Below are positions 26,464-34,525 of a stretch of DNA of 64,000 nt, in pieces. The translations under genes were made by a program, and so were the position numbers. The notes under the pieces were generated by a model that ran no database searches, was not told where the DNA came from, and saw only the letters and a list, made by a program, of their open reading frames with translations. Origin of the DNA: Methylobacterium terrae (GTDB lineage Bacteria; Pseudomonadota; Alphaproteobacteria; Rhizobiales; Beijerinckiaceae); contig NZ_CP029553.1 of assembly GCF_003173755.1 (NCBI RefSeq), forward strand, positions 583,001-647,000. The letters are read 5' to 3'. The number at the start of each line of letters is the position of its first letter. Positions within the stretch are counted from its first letter, which is position 1.

Positions 26464-28557
26464 ATGAAATCCTTGCCTCTCAAATCCAAGCTGATCGCCA
26501 TTCTGGCGACCTTCTCGTGCATCACGCTCGGGATGTTCGGGCTAGATCTTCTGCGGTCTCGACAGGCCTGGACGGTATCGGAGGACATCGCACGCCTGGC
26601 GAAGATCGACGAAATTCTTCTCAACACCATGAACTCGCTGCGCTACGAGCTGAGCTACGCAGCCGGAATCCTGAGGTTCGACGGGCAGGCGGCCGCCACG
26701 ACCGCCGCCCAGCTGGCGACGCGGCGCGACGAGGTCGATCAAGGGATCGATGGGGTTCTCGGGGGCCTCCGCCGGCTCGGCCCGGAACGGGCCGGCCTCG
26801 GCGAGGCGACGACGGCGGCCCACGGCAGGCTGCGCGAGTTGCGCGGCGAGGTCGATCGCCAGGCGATGCGTCCCCGTGCCGAGCGTGATCCCAAGCTGAC
26901 CGCGGACCTCTCCACCCACATCCCGGCGATGCTGGCCACGATGGACGCCCTCGCGAGTGCCCTCGAGCGGCCGATCCGGGCCGGCGACCGCGCGCTGGTC
27001 GATCTGATGGAGATCCGGCGCATCGGCTGGACCGTCCGCGCCACGGCCGGCGACGCCGCCAGTGCGCTCGCCCGGGCCCTGGCCGCACAAAGCCCGCTGA
27101 CGCGGCCGGAGGCGACCGCCATCCACGTTCGACGCGGACAGGCGGAGGCGCTGTTCCAGCAGATCGACCATGCCGTTCGCCAGCTGCCGGACGGCACGGA
27201 GCTCACTGCCGCCCTGGCGGCGGCCCGATCGACCTATTTCGGCGGCACGTTCGGCGAGATGGTGCCACCCCTGCTGGAGGCGATCACCGGCCGGTACGCG
27301 ACGACCGTGACCAGTGAAGGCTACACCCAGGTGGTGGTGCCGGCCCTCGACACGCTGCAGGCCATCCCGAGCCGGGCGGTGATGCAACTCGCCCGGCTCG
27401 CCGAGGCGGCGGAGGCGGAAGCGATGCGCGCCTTCGCGGTCAACGCGTCCCTGCTGGCGGGGATCGTCCTCATGACCGGGCTGGGCGCCGTGGTGGTCGT
27501 GCGGGGCGTCACCCGGCCCCTCGACCGGATGACCGCCACGATCAACCGCCTGGCGGACGGCGACGCCGCCGTCACGGTTCCGGATCTCGGCCGCCGCGAC
27601 GAGATCGGGGCCGTCGCCCGGGGCGTCGAGGTCTTTCGCCACAACCTCATCCGCAGCCGGGCCCTGGAGGCCGAGACCGCCGAGGCCCGCGCCGATGCCG
27701 AGACGCAGCGGCGGGCGACGATGCGGGCGATGGCCGAGGATTTCGAGGCGGCCGTGGGCGGCGTCGTGACCCTGGTGACGGGCGCGGCGACGGAGCTGCA
27801 GGCGACGGCCCGGTCCATGTCCGGCACCGCCGGCGCGACGGCGACCCGCTCGCTCGCGGTCGCGACGGCCGCCGAGGAGGCGGCGTGCAACGTCGGCACC
27901 GTGGCGGTCGCCGCCGAGGAGCTCGGCCAGTCGGTGCAGGAGATCGGCCGGCAGGTCCGGGGCGCGGCCGGCCTCGCCCGCGCCGCGGTGGGCGAGGTGG
28001 AGCGGACCACCGTCCTGGTCCGGGATCTGAGCGCGGCCAACGCGCGCATCGGCGACGTGGTCGGGCTGATCTCCTCGATCGCCGGCCAGACCAACCTGCT
28101 CGCGCTCAACGCCACCATCGAGGCGGCGCGGGCCGGCGAGGCCGGCCGCGGCTTCTCGGTGGTCGCCGCCGAGGTCAAGGCCCTGGCCAGCCAGACGGCG
28201 CGGGCCACGGAAGAGATCACCCAGCAGATCGGCCGGATCCAGGCCTCCACCGACCAGGCGGTGTCCGCCATCGCGGCGATCGCCGGGCGCATCGAGGAGA
28301 TCGACGCGGTGGCGGTCGCCCTGACCGGCGCCGTGGAGCAGCAGGGCGCGGCGACGCAGGAAATCGTGCGCAACGTCGCCCAGGCCGCCGGCGGCACCGG
28401 CGAGGTGACGACGAACATCGCCGGCGTGGCCGGCGCCGCGGAGCAGACGGGAGAGGCCGCGACCCGCGTCCTCGCCTCGGCCTCGGCGCTGCAGCAGGAG
28501 GCGGCGCGCCTCGGCGCCGAGGTCGAGCATTTCCTCGGCACCGTGCGGGCCGCCTGA
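26464..28557 (+). CDS. methyl-accepting chemotaxis protein
   Basis: A transmembrane chemoreceptor of 697 residues. A first membrane segment at residues 8-29 ([20 protein letters not shown]) is followed by a periplasmic helical sensor of about 290 residues. A second segment lies at about 325-347 ([18 protein letters not shown]). Then comes a HAMP domain ([19 protein letters not shown]) and the cytoplasmic signalling domain, with the conserved hairpin tip [20 protein letters not shown] and [19 protein letters not shown]. It would control CheA; the ligand is unknown. ATG 26464 is preceded by a CCGAGG ribosome-binding-like stretch. No CheB/CheR-binding pentapeptide is seen. It stands alone. Confidence 0.95.
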   Translation: MKSLPLKSKLIAILATFSCITLGMFGLDLLRSRQAWTVSEDIARLAKIDEILLNTMNSLRYELSYAAGILRFDGQAAATTAAQLATRRDEVDQGIDGVLGGLRRLGPERAGLGEATTAAHGRLRELRGEVDRQAMRPRAERDPKLTADLSTHIPAMLATMDALASALERPIRAGDRALVDLMEIRRIGWTVRATAGDAASALARALAAQSPLTRPEATAIHVRRGQAEALFQQIDHAVRQLPDGTELTAALAAARSTYFGGTFGEMVPPLLEAITGRYATTVTSEGYTQVVVPALDTLQAIPSRAVMQLARLAEAAEAEAMRAFAVNASLLAGIVLMTGLGAVVVVRGVTRPLDRMTATINRLADGDAAVTVPDLGRRDEIGAVARGVEVFRHNLIRSRALEAETAEARADAETQRRATMRAMAEDFEAAVGGVVTLVTGAATELQATARSMSGTAGATATRSLAVATAAEEAACNVGTVAVAAEELGQSVQEIGRQVRGAAGLARAAVGEVERTTVLVRDLSAANARIGDVVGLISSIAGQTNLLALNATIEAARAGEAGRGFSVVAAEVKALASQTARATEEITQQIGRIQASTDQAVSAIAAIAGRIEEIDAVAVALTGAVEQQGAATQEIVRNVAQAAGGTGEVTTNIAGVAGAAEQTGEAATRVLASASALQQEAARLGAEVEHFLGTVRAA

Positions 28558-28623
28558 GGCCCGGCCGCCGGGCGGCAGGAGGTCAGGGCGCTGCGGTCAA
28601 TGCGCTTCGGTCAACGCACGCTC

Positions 28624-31600
28624 TCAATGCGCCTCCTGCCAGTTCGTCGCCGCCTTGGCCTCGACGGCGAGCGGCACCCGCAAGGACACCGCCGGGTGGG
28701 GCGCCTCCTCCATCACCCGGGCGATGATCGGCAGCGCCCGCTCGACCTCGTCGTCGGGTGCCTCGAAGACCAGCTCGTCGTGGACCTGGAGCAGCATCCG
28801 GGTCGTGAGGCCGGCCTCCGACAGCGCGCCTTCCATCCGGGCCATCGCCCGGCGGATGATGTCGGCGGCCGTGCCCTGGATCGGCGCGTTGATCGCCTGG
28901 CGCTCGACCGAGGCGCGCTCCTGCGGGTTGTTGGAGCGGATCTGCGGGTAGTGGCAGACCCGGCCGAACAGGGTCGTGACGTAGCCCTTGTCGCGGCAGA
29001 TCTTCTTGGTGTCGTCGATATAGGCGCGGATGCCGGGGAAGCGCTCGAAATACTGCTTGATGAAGGCCGAGGCCTCGCCCTGCGGGATGCCGAGCCGGTC
29101 GGCGAGACCGAAGGCCGAGATGCCGTAGATGATGCCGAAATTGATCGTCTTGGCCTTGCGGCGCAGGTCCGAGGTCATCTGGTCGAGGGGCACGCCGAAC
29201 ATCGCCGAGGCGGTGGCGGCGTGGATGTCGATGCCGTCCTCGAAGGCCTGGCGCAGCTGCGGGATGTCGGCGATGTGAGCGAGCAGCCGCAGCTCGATCT
29301 GGCTGTAATCGGCCGAGATCAGCTTGTGGCCGGCATCGGCCACGAAGGCCTGGCGGATCCGCCGCCCCTCCTCGGTGCGGACCGGGATGTTCTGCAGGTT
29401 CGGGTCCGACGACGACAGCCGCCCCGTCGTCGTCGCGGCGAGCGCGAACGAGGTATGGACGCGGTCGGTGCCGCGGTCGGCATGCTCCTGCAGGCTGTCG
29501 GTGTAGGTCGATTTCAGCTTCGAGAGCTGGCGCCATTCGAGGATCCGGCGCGGCAGGTCGTGGCCCTGGCCGGCGAGTTCCTCCAGCAGCGTCGCGGGCG
29601 TCGCCCACTGGCCGGACGGCGTCTTCTTGGCGCCGGGCAGGCCCATCTTGCCGAACAGGATGTCGCCGATCTGCTTGGGCGACGAGACGGAGAACTTCTC
29701 CCCCGCCATCTCCTGGATCTCGTCCTCGAGCCGTGCCAGCGACTGGGCGAAATCGCCCGAGAGCCGGCTCAGCATCCCGCGGTCGACCTTGATGCCCTCC
29801 CGCTCCATGCGGGCGAGCACCGGCACCAGCGGCCGCTCCAGGGTCTCGTACACGGAGGCGCGGCGCTCGGCGGCGAGCCGCGGCTTCATCAGCCGCCACA
29901 GCCGGAGCGTCACGTCGGCGTCCTCCGCCGCGTAGGCGGTCGCCTTGTCGAGGGCGACGCGGTCGAAGGTGACCTTCTGGCGCCCGGTCCCGGCGACATC
30001 CGCGAAGGTGATCGGCTGATGGCCGAGATGGCGGCGGGCGAGCTCGTCCATGCCGTGCGAGCCCTTGCCGGCATCGAGCACGTAGGAGATCAGCATCGTG
30101 TCGTCGAACGGCCGGACCTCGATCCCGTGGCGGGCGAGCACCAGCCAGTCGTACTTGATGTTCTGGCCGACCTTCAGCACCGCTGGGTTTTCCAGCAGCG
30201 GCTTCAGGCGCGACTGCACCGCCTCCCACGACAGCTGCCCCGGCAGCAGGCCGCCGCCGAACAGGTCCTCGCCGCCGCGGTGGCTGAGGGGGATGTAGCA
30301 GGCGCGGCCCGGCGCGGTGGCGAGCGAGACGCCGACGAGGTCGGCCGTGTTGGCGTCGAGCGCGGTCGTCTCGGTATCGACCGCGACGACCCCGGCCTCG
30401 ATGGCCTCGGCGATCCAGGCATCCAGGCTCTCGACCGTGGTGACGGTCTCGTAGGCCGCCGTGTCGAAGGGCTTGACCGCTTCCGCGGCGCGCGCCGCCA
30501 CCAGCGTCGTCGGCGTCGCCTCGGCGGGCGCCCTCGGCTTCGGGGGGGCGTCCGGCAGGTCGAGATCGGCGAAGGGGTCGACCTCGGCCGCGGCTGAAGC
30601 GGGCGCGCCATCCGGCGCGTCGCCGAAGAACGGCGTCACGTCGCTGCCGCCCTTCTCGTTGGTGAAGCCGGTATCGGCGCCCTCCGGCAGCAGGGCGGGA
30701 TCGGGGCGCACCGCTTCCGGGTCGACGTGGAGCATCTGGGCGATGCGGCGCGTCAGGGTGTTGAACTCCATCGCCTTCAGGAAGCCGACCAGGCGCTCGG
30801 GGTCGGGCTTCGGCAGGGCGAGGTCGTCGAGGGGCACCGGCACCGGCACCGCTTCGTCGAGGGCGACGAGGCGGCGCGACAGCCGGGCCTGGTCGATGTT
30901 GGCGAGAAGCGTCTCGCGGCGCTTGGGCTGCTTGATCGTCGCGGCCTTCTCCAGCAGCGCCTCCAGGCTGCCGAACTCCTTGATGAGGGCCGCGGCGGTC
31001 TTGAGGCCGATGCCCGGCACGCCCGGCACGTTGTCGGAGGTGTCGCCGATGAGCGCCAGCGCGTCGCCGATCTGCTCCGGCCCCAGGCCCTCCCAGCGCT
31101 CCAGGATGGCGGCGCGGTCGAGGTTGCGCTCGGGCCGGTAGCCCGGCTTGCCCTTCTGGCCCGACTCGAAGTCGTAGAACCGCACGAGGTCGCCGACGAG
31201 CTGCATCAGGTCCTTGTCGGACGAGACGATGATGACACCCGCCCCCCGGCCTTCCGCTTGGCGGGAATAGGTCGCGATCAGGTCGTCGGCCTCGTAGCGC
31301 TGCAATTCGATCGGGTGCAGGCCGAAGGCGCGGACCGCGTCGCGCATCAGCGGCATCTGGCGCTTGAGGTCGTCGGGCGCGTCGGGCCGGTGGCCCTTGT
31401 AGTCCGGGAAGATCTCCTTCCGGAACGAGCCCTCGGACTTGTCGAACACGATGCCGAGATGGGTCGGCACCACCCCGGCCGCGCCCTCCTGCACGAACTG
31501 GGCGAGCTTGGCGCAGAACAGCCGCACCGCCCCGGTCGGCAGGCCGTCGGAGGGCCGGAAATTGTAGCGCTCGGGCTGGTTGATCGACTGGAAATAGGCC

Positions 31601-31698
31601 CGGAAGATGAACGACGAGCCGTCGACCAGGAGCACCTGATCGCCGGGGCCGACGGGCTTCGTCTCGGGGGCGGTCTCGGTGCTCATGCGGGCTGACAT
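28624..31698 (-). CDS. polA: DNA polymerase I
   Basis: A 1024-residue polymerase with all three domains. The 5'-3' exonuclease (residues about 20-310) has LLVDGSSFIFRAYF, VFDKSEGSFRKEIFPDYKGH and VSSDKDLMQLV. The 3'-5' proofreading domain has the DTETT motif at 441-445, QNIKYDWLVLARHG and AEDADVTLRLW, so its acidic residues are intact. The polymerase domain has motif A SADYSQIELRL (D797), motif B RRKAKTINFGIIYG and motif C LLQVHDELVFE (D974). An insertion of about 100 residues (330-430, Asp/Pro/Ala-rich) separates the first two domains, as in other Rhizobiales PolA. It fills gaps in repair and removes RNA primers. Confidence 0.97.
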   Translation of the reverse strand: MSARMSTETAPETKPVGPGDQVLLVDGSSFIFRAYFQSINQPERYNFRPSDGLPTGAVRLFCAKLAQFVQEGAAGVVPTHLGIVFDKSEGSFRKEIFPDYKGHRPDAPDDLKRQMPLMRDAVRAFGLHPIELQRYEADDLIATYSRQAEGRGAGVIIVSSDKDLMQLVGDLVRFYDFESGQKGKPGYRPERNLDRAAILERWEGLGPEQIGDALALIGDTSDNVPGVPGIGLKTAAALIKEFGSLEALLEKAATIKQPKRRETLLANIDQARLSRRLVALDEAVPVPVPLDDLALPKPDPERLVGFLKAMEFNTLTRRIAQMLHVDPEAVRPDPALLPEGADTGFTNEKGGSDVTPFFGDAPDGAPASAAAEVDPFADLDLPDAPPKPRAPAEATPTTLVAARAAEAVKPFDTAAYETVTTVESLDAWIAEAIEAGVVAVDTETTALDANTADLVGVSLATAPGRACYIPLSHRGGEDLFGGGLLPGQLSWEAVQSRLKPLLENPAVLKVGQNIKYDWLVLARHGIEVRPFDDTMLISYVLDAGKGSHGMDELARRHLGHQPITFADVAGTGRQKVTFDRVALDKATAYAAEDADVTLRLWRLMKPRLAAERRASVYETLERPLVPVLARMEREGIKVDRGMLSRLSGDFAQSLARLEDEIQEMAGEKFSVSSPKQIGDILFGKMGLPGAKKTPSGQWATPATLLEELAGQGHDLPRRILEWRQLSKLKSTYTDSLQEHADRGTDRVHTSFALAATTTGRLSSSDPNLQNIPVRTEEGRRIRQAFVADAGHKLISADYSQIELRLLAHIADIPQLRQAFEDGIDIHAATASAMFGVPLDQMTSDLRRKAKTINFGIIYGISAFGLADRLGIPQGEASAFIKQYFERFPGIRAYIDDTKKICRDKGYVTTLFGRVCHYPQIRSNNPQERASVERQAINAPIQGTAADIIRRAMARMEGALSEAGLTTRMLLQVHDELVFEAPDDEVERALPIIARVMEEAPHPAVSLRVPLAVEAKAATNWQEAH

Positions 31699-31775
31699 CT
31701 TTTCGGCGGGCTGACGAGACCCGTCTTAGTGCGTCGCCGGGGCGAGGCAAACCGCGGCGCGGGCGCGCTCCCCGG

Positions 31776-31830
31776 GAATGGGTGTGCCCCCCGCACGGAT
31801 GCAGGGTTCGGGTGTGCCCCCCACACACCA
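31776..31830. repeat. direct repeat GGGTGTGCCCCCC upstream of polA
   Basis: GGGTGTGCCCCCCGCAC at about 31779 recurs as GGGTGTGCCCCCCACAC at about 31810, separated by 14 bases. It lies between divergent polA and the secreted-protein gene, about 80-130 bp from the polA start. It might be a protein-binding site or a simple duplication. Confidence 0.5.
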
Positions 31831-31982
31831 GGCGCCCGCGAAAGCGCCGCCGGACTAGCCCGAAAGCTTGACTTGGCGCGGGCGGAAGCCTGGTGTCAGG
31901 CTCGAGAGAGCAACCGTCATTCGCCCGGGGACCAGGGTGCCGCCTTCGCGGGCCGGCGCCGCCCGGGCCCAGGGACCGGCCC

Positions 31983-32468
31983 ATGCGCAAGACCCGCCTT
32001 CGCAAGACACCCCTTCTCGCCGCCCTCCTCGCGGGGCTCACCGCCGCCGGCCTGTCGCAGGCGGACGCCCGCTCGGCCCGCCAGGAGATCGCCCCGGCCG
32101 AGGAGCGCGAGTTCCCGTTCGACGCCCAGATCCCCGGCTGCCAGGATGCCGGCGTGCTGGAGAAGATCACCTACCAGTTCGCCGAGAAGGAGGCGAAGTT
32201 CTGGAACTCGACGCTGACGATCGCGGCCTACGACAGCATCGAGCGCACCGCCTGGCGCCCCTGGGGCATCGACTTCTATCCCCGCCGCTTCTGCACCGCG
32301 GTCGCCACCACCTCGGATGGGGTGCGCCGGCGGGTCGACTACTCGGTGCGCGAGAGCCTCGGCATCATCGGCTCGACCTACGGCGTCGAGTTCTGCGTCC
32401 ACGGCCTCGACCGCAACCTCGCCTTCGCCTACGCCTCGGCCTCGTCCTGCCGCGAGGCCCGGCCGTAA
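31983..32468 (+). CDS. secreted hypothetical protein, 161 residues, coupled to RNase T2
   Basis: Signal peptide MRKTRLRKTPLLAALLAGLT with cleavage near SQADA. The mature domain of about 130 residues has FPFDAQIPGCQDAGVLEKIT, FWNSTLTIAAYDSIERTAW and YPRRFCTAVATTSDGVRRRV. Four Cys residues (in PGCQD, RFCTA, EFCVH, SSCRE) could form two disulfides, as expected in the periplasm. It is a conserved-type protein to which I cannot give a name or function. Its TAA overlaps the ATG of the RNase T2 gene (TAATG), so the two are translationally coupled and may act together. Confidence 0.75.
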   Translation: MRKTRLRKTPLLAALLAGLTAAGLSQADARSARQEIAPAEEREFPFDAQIPGCQDAGVLEKITYQFAEKEAKFWNSTLTIAAYDSIERTAWRPWGIDFYPRRFCTAVATTSDGVRRRVDYSVRESLGIIGSTYGVEFCVHGLDRNLAFAYASASSCREARP

Positions 32469-33124
32469 TGATCCGCCTCGCCGCCGCCCTCCTGACCCTC
32501 GCGGCGGCCCTTGCCGCCGGTCCGGCCGCCGCGCAGGGGCGCGGGGGCGAGCCCGGCTCGTTCGACTTCTACGTCCTGGCGCTGTCCTGGTCGCCGACCT
32601 ACTGCGCGCTCACCGGCGAGCGACGCAACGACCGGCAATGCGACACCGGCCGCAACCCGGGCTTCGTCGTCCACGGCCTGTGGCCGCAATACGACCGCGG
32701 CTTCCCGAGCCAGTGCGGCGCGTCTCCGCGCAGCCCGAGCCGCCCGGCGATGGAAGAGGCCGAGGGCGTCTTCCCGAGCGAGGGCCTGGCCCGGCACGAG
32801 TGGCGCCAGCACGGCACCTGCTCGGGCCTCGACCCCGCCGCCTACTTCCGTGCCACCCGCCGTGCCCGCGACGCGGTGACGATCCCGTCCGCGCTGGCAA
32901 AGCCCGCGGAGGGCTTGCGCGCCGCTCCCATCGACATCGCCCGCCAGTTCGTCGCCGCCAATCCGGGGCTTCGCCCGGACATGATGGCGGTCACCTGCAA
33001 GGCGGACCAGCTCGAGGAGGTGCGGATCTGCTTCACCAAGGACCTGCGCGGCTTCACCGCCTGTCCGGAGGTGGCGCGCCAGAATTGCCGCGCCGGGGAG
33101 ATGGCGGTGGGGGCGGGGCGCTGA
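32468..33124 (+). CDS. ribonuclease T2 family protein
   Basis: 218 residues with a signal peptide (MIRLAAALLTLAAALAAGPAA), so it is periplasmic or secreted. Both active-site segments are present: CAS1 GFVVHGLWPQYDRG with His69, and CAS2 ARHEWRQHGTCSG with Glu111 and His115. The family cleaves RNA without base preference through 2',3'-cyclic phosphates, as E. coli RNase I does. Several Cys residues fit disulfide bonding. It is coupled by TAATG to the secreted protein before it. A dispersed palindromic repeat follows the stop. Confidence 0.94.
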   Translation: MIRLAAALLTLAAALAAGPAAAQGRGGEPGSFDFYVLALSWSPTYCALTGERRNDRQCDTGRNPGFVVHGLWPQYDRGFPSQCGASPRSPSRPAMEEAEGVFPSEGLARHEWRQHGTCSGLDPAAYFRATRRARDAVTIPSALAKPAEGLRAAPIDIARQFVAANPGLRPDMMAVTCKADQLEEVRICFTKDLRGFTACPEVARQNCRAGEMAVGAGR

Positions 33125-33147
33125 GCGCGTCGCCGATCTAATTCATC

Positions 33148-33269
33148 ACCTCATCCTGAGGCGCCCACGGCAGTGGGCCTCGAAGGACGGCTCCAGACAG
33201 CTCTGCGATATCTGGAGCCCTCCTTCGAGGTCAGTCGATCTTCGATCGACCAACACCTCAGGATGAGGT
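33148..33269. repeat. dispersed palindromic element with CCTCATCCTGAGG ends
   Basis: A 122-bp element with perfect 14-bp inverted ends (ACCTCATCCTGAGG at 33148-33161, CCTCAGGATGAGGT at 33256-33269) and an inner stem (CCTCGAAGGACGGCTCCAGA near 33178 against TCTGGAGCCCTCCTTCGAGG near 33213). The end sequence and GGCCTCGAAGGA are familiar from interspersed repeats of Bradyrhizobium and Methylobacterium genomes (recalled). It probably folds as a long hairpin and may end transcription of the RNase T2 gene. Confidence 0.8.
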
Positions 33270-33312
33270 CGAGGGTAGGGTGTCCGCTGTCTGTTGCAGC
33301 GGGCGACGCTCC

Positions 33313-33609
33313 TCAAAACACCCTGACCGCATCCCGCTCGATCCGCGGGCGCAAGCCCGGATGCAGGCCGCTGCGGGTGCCGTAATCCACCCGTCCTCCC
33401 ACCGCGGCCTCGATCGCCTCGTAGGCCGCCATGAACGGCAGGAATCCGAAGGTGACGCCGGGCTCCGGATCGACGAACACGTCGATATCCGAATCCTCCC
33501 GCGCCTCGTCCCGGGCATGGGAGCCGAACAGGTACAACGCGGCGACCCCGGCCGCCCGCAGGGCAGGTTCGGTCGATTTCAGTCGGGCAAGGACCTCGTC
33601 GCGGCGCAT
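33313..33609 (-). CDS. MNT-type nucleotidyltransferase domain protein
   Basis: 98 residues from ATG 33609 (another ATG lies at 33627). It has the minimal nucleotidyltransferase signature ALYLFGSHARDEAREDSDID with the G-S and paired Asp of the polymerase-beta fold, and a third acidic position in GRVDYGTRSG. Proteins of this size usually pair with a HEPN toxin in which the transferase adds nucleotides to the toxin as antitoxin (MntA/HepT). No HEPN gene is adjacent: a palindromic repeat lies on one side and rlmJ, divergent, on the other. So it is an orphan, or its partner was lost. Confidence 0.82.
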   Translation of the reverse strand: MRRDEVLARLKSTEPALRAAGVAALYLFGSHARDEAREDSDIDVFVDPEPGVTFGFLPFMAAYEAIEAAVGGRVDYGTRSGLHPGLRPRIERDAVRVF

Positions 33610-33676
33610 GCGATGATGATAGGGCATCGTGCGCCGATTCTCACGCGGGAACGGCGAGACGAGGACGTTGAGACCC

Positions 33677-34522
33677 GTGAATTACCGCCACGCCTTCCAC
33701 GCCGGCAACCACGCCGACGTGCTCAAGCACTGGGTGCTGACCCGGGTGCTGGCGCATCTCCAGCGCAAGGCGACGCCGTTCCGGGCGATCGACACCCATG
33801 CGGGCCTCGGCTTCTACGACCTCGCCGCCGACGAGGCCGGGCGCACCGGCGAGTGGCACGACGGCATCGGCCGGCTCGACGCGCCCTTCCCCGACACGGT
33901 CGAGGCGCTGCTCGCCCCCTACCGCGAGGCGGTGGCCTCGGTCCGGGCGCGCCACGGCGCGACGGTCTATCCGGGCTCGCCGGCCCTGATCCGCGAGTTC
34001 CTGCGCCCCGGCGACCAGGGCGTGTTCGTGGAATTGCACCCGGCCGACGGCGCCGTGCTGCACGCCCGCTACAACCAGGATGCCCGCACCAAGGTGCTGG
34101 CCCTCGACGGCTGGACGGCGCTCCCCGCCCTGATCCCCCCGAAGGAGCGCCGCGGCCTGGTGCTCATCGACCCGCCCTACGAGGTGCCGGGCGAGATCGA
34201 GCGGCTGGGCCGCGAGCTCCTCAAGGCGGTGGGCAAGTGGGCGACCGGCACCTACCTCGCCTGGTACCCGATCAAGGATATTGCGGCGGTCGACCGGCTC
34301 GCCGCGGCTCTCGACGCCGCCCTGCCCCGCCCCGCCCTGCGCCTCGACCTCCTGATCCACCGCCCCGACCCGGCGCGGTTGAGCGGCAGCGGGCTCATCG
34401 TCGTCAACCCGCCCTGGACCCTGCGCGAGGAAGCCGACACCGTCCTGCCGGCGCTGGCCGAGCGCCTGGCGCAAGGGGGCTACGGCGCCTTCCGCTGCGC
34501 AGCCCTCGGCCCGCCGGCCTGA
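33677..34522 (+). CDS. rlmJ: 23S rRNA (adenine(2030)-N(6))-methyltransferase
   Basis: 281 residues from GTG 33677. The hallmark N-terminus VNYRHAFHAGNHADVLKHWV and the catalytic LVLIDPPYEVPGEIERL (DPPY, N6-adenine type) identify RlmJ. KATPFRAIDTHAGLGFYDL is the SAM-binding part. The enzyme methylates A2030 of 23S rRNA. The alternative ATG at 33629 adds an unlikely leader. It is monocistronic and converges with the SWIM gene three bases after its stop. Confidence 0.94.
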   Translation: MNYRHAFHAGNHADVLKHWVLTRVLAHLQRKATPFRAIDTHAGLGFYDLAADEAGRTGEWHDGIGRLDAPFPDTVEALLAPYREAVASVRARHGATVYPGSPALIREFLRPGDQGVFVELHPADGAVLHARYNQDARTKVLALDGWTALPALIPPKERRGLVLIDPPYEVPGEIERLGRELLKAVGKWATGTYLAWYPIKDIAAVDRLAAALDAALPRPALRLDLLIHRPDPARLSGSGLIVVNPPWTLREEADTVLPALAERLAQGGYGAFRCAALGPPA

Positions 34523-34525
34523 ACG

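Noticed and set aside
26132..26467. Plus-strand ORF upstream of the chemoreceptor
   Set aside because: Codon use is poor and it crosses the compositional change at 26320; no homologous-looking segment.
31770..31880. Riboswitch upstream of the secreted-protein gene
   Set aside because: The G/C-rich repeats fit no known riboswitch consensus I can recall, and no related metabolic gene follows.
33148..33269. Complete small insertion element with transposase
   Set aside because: Only 122 bp of nested palindromes with no coding capacity; better called a non-autonomous dispersed repeat.
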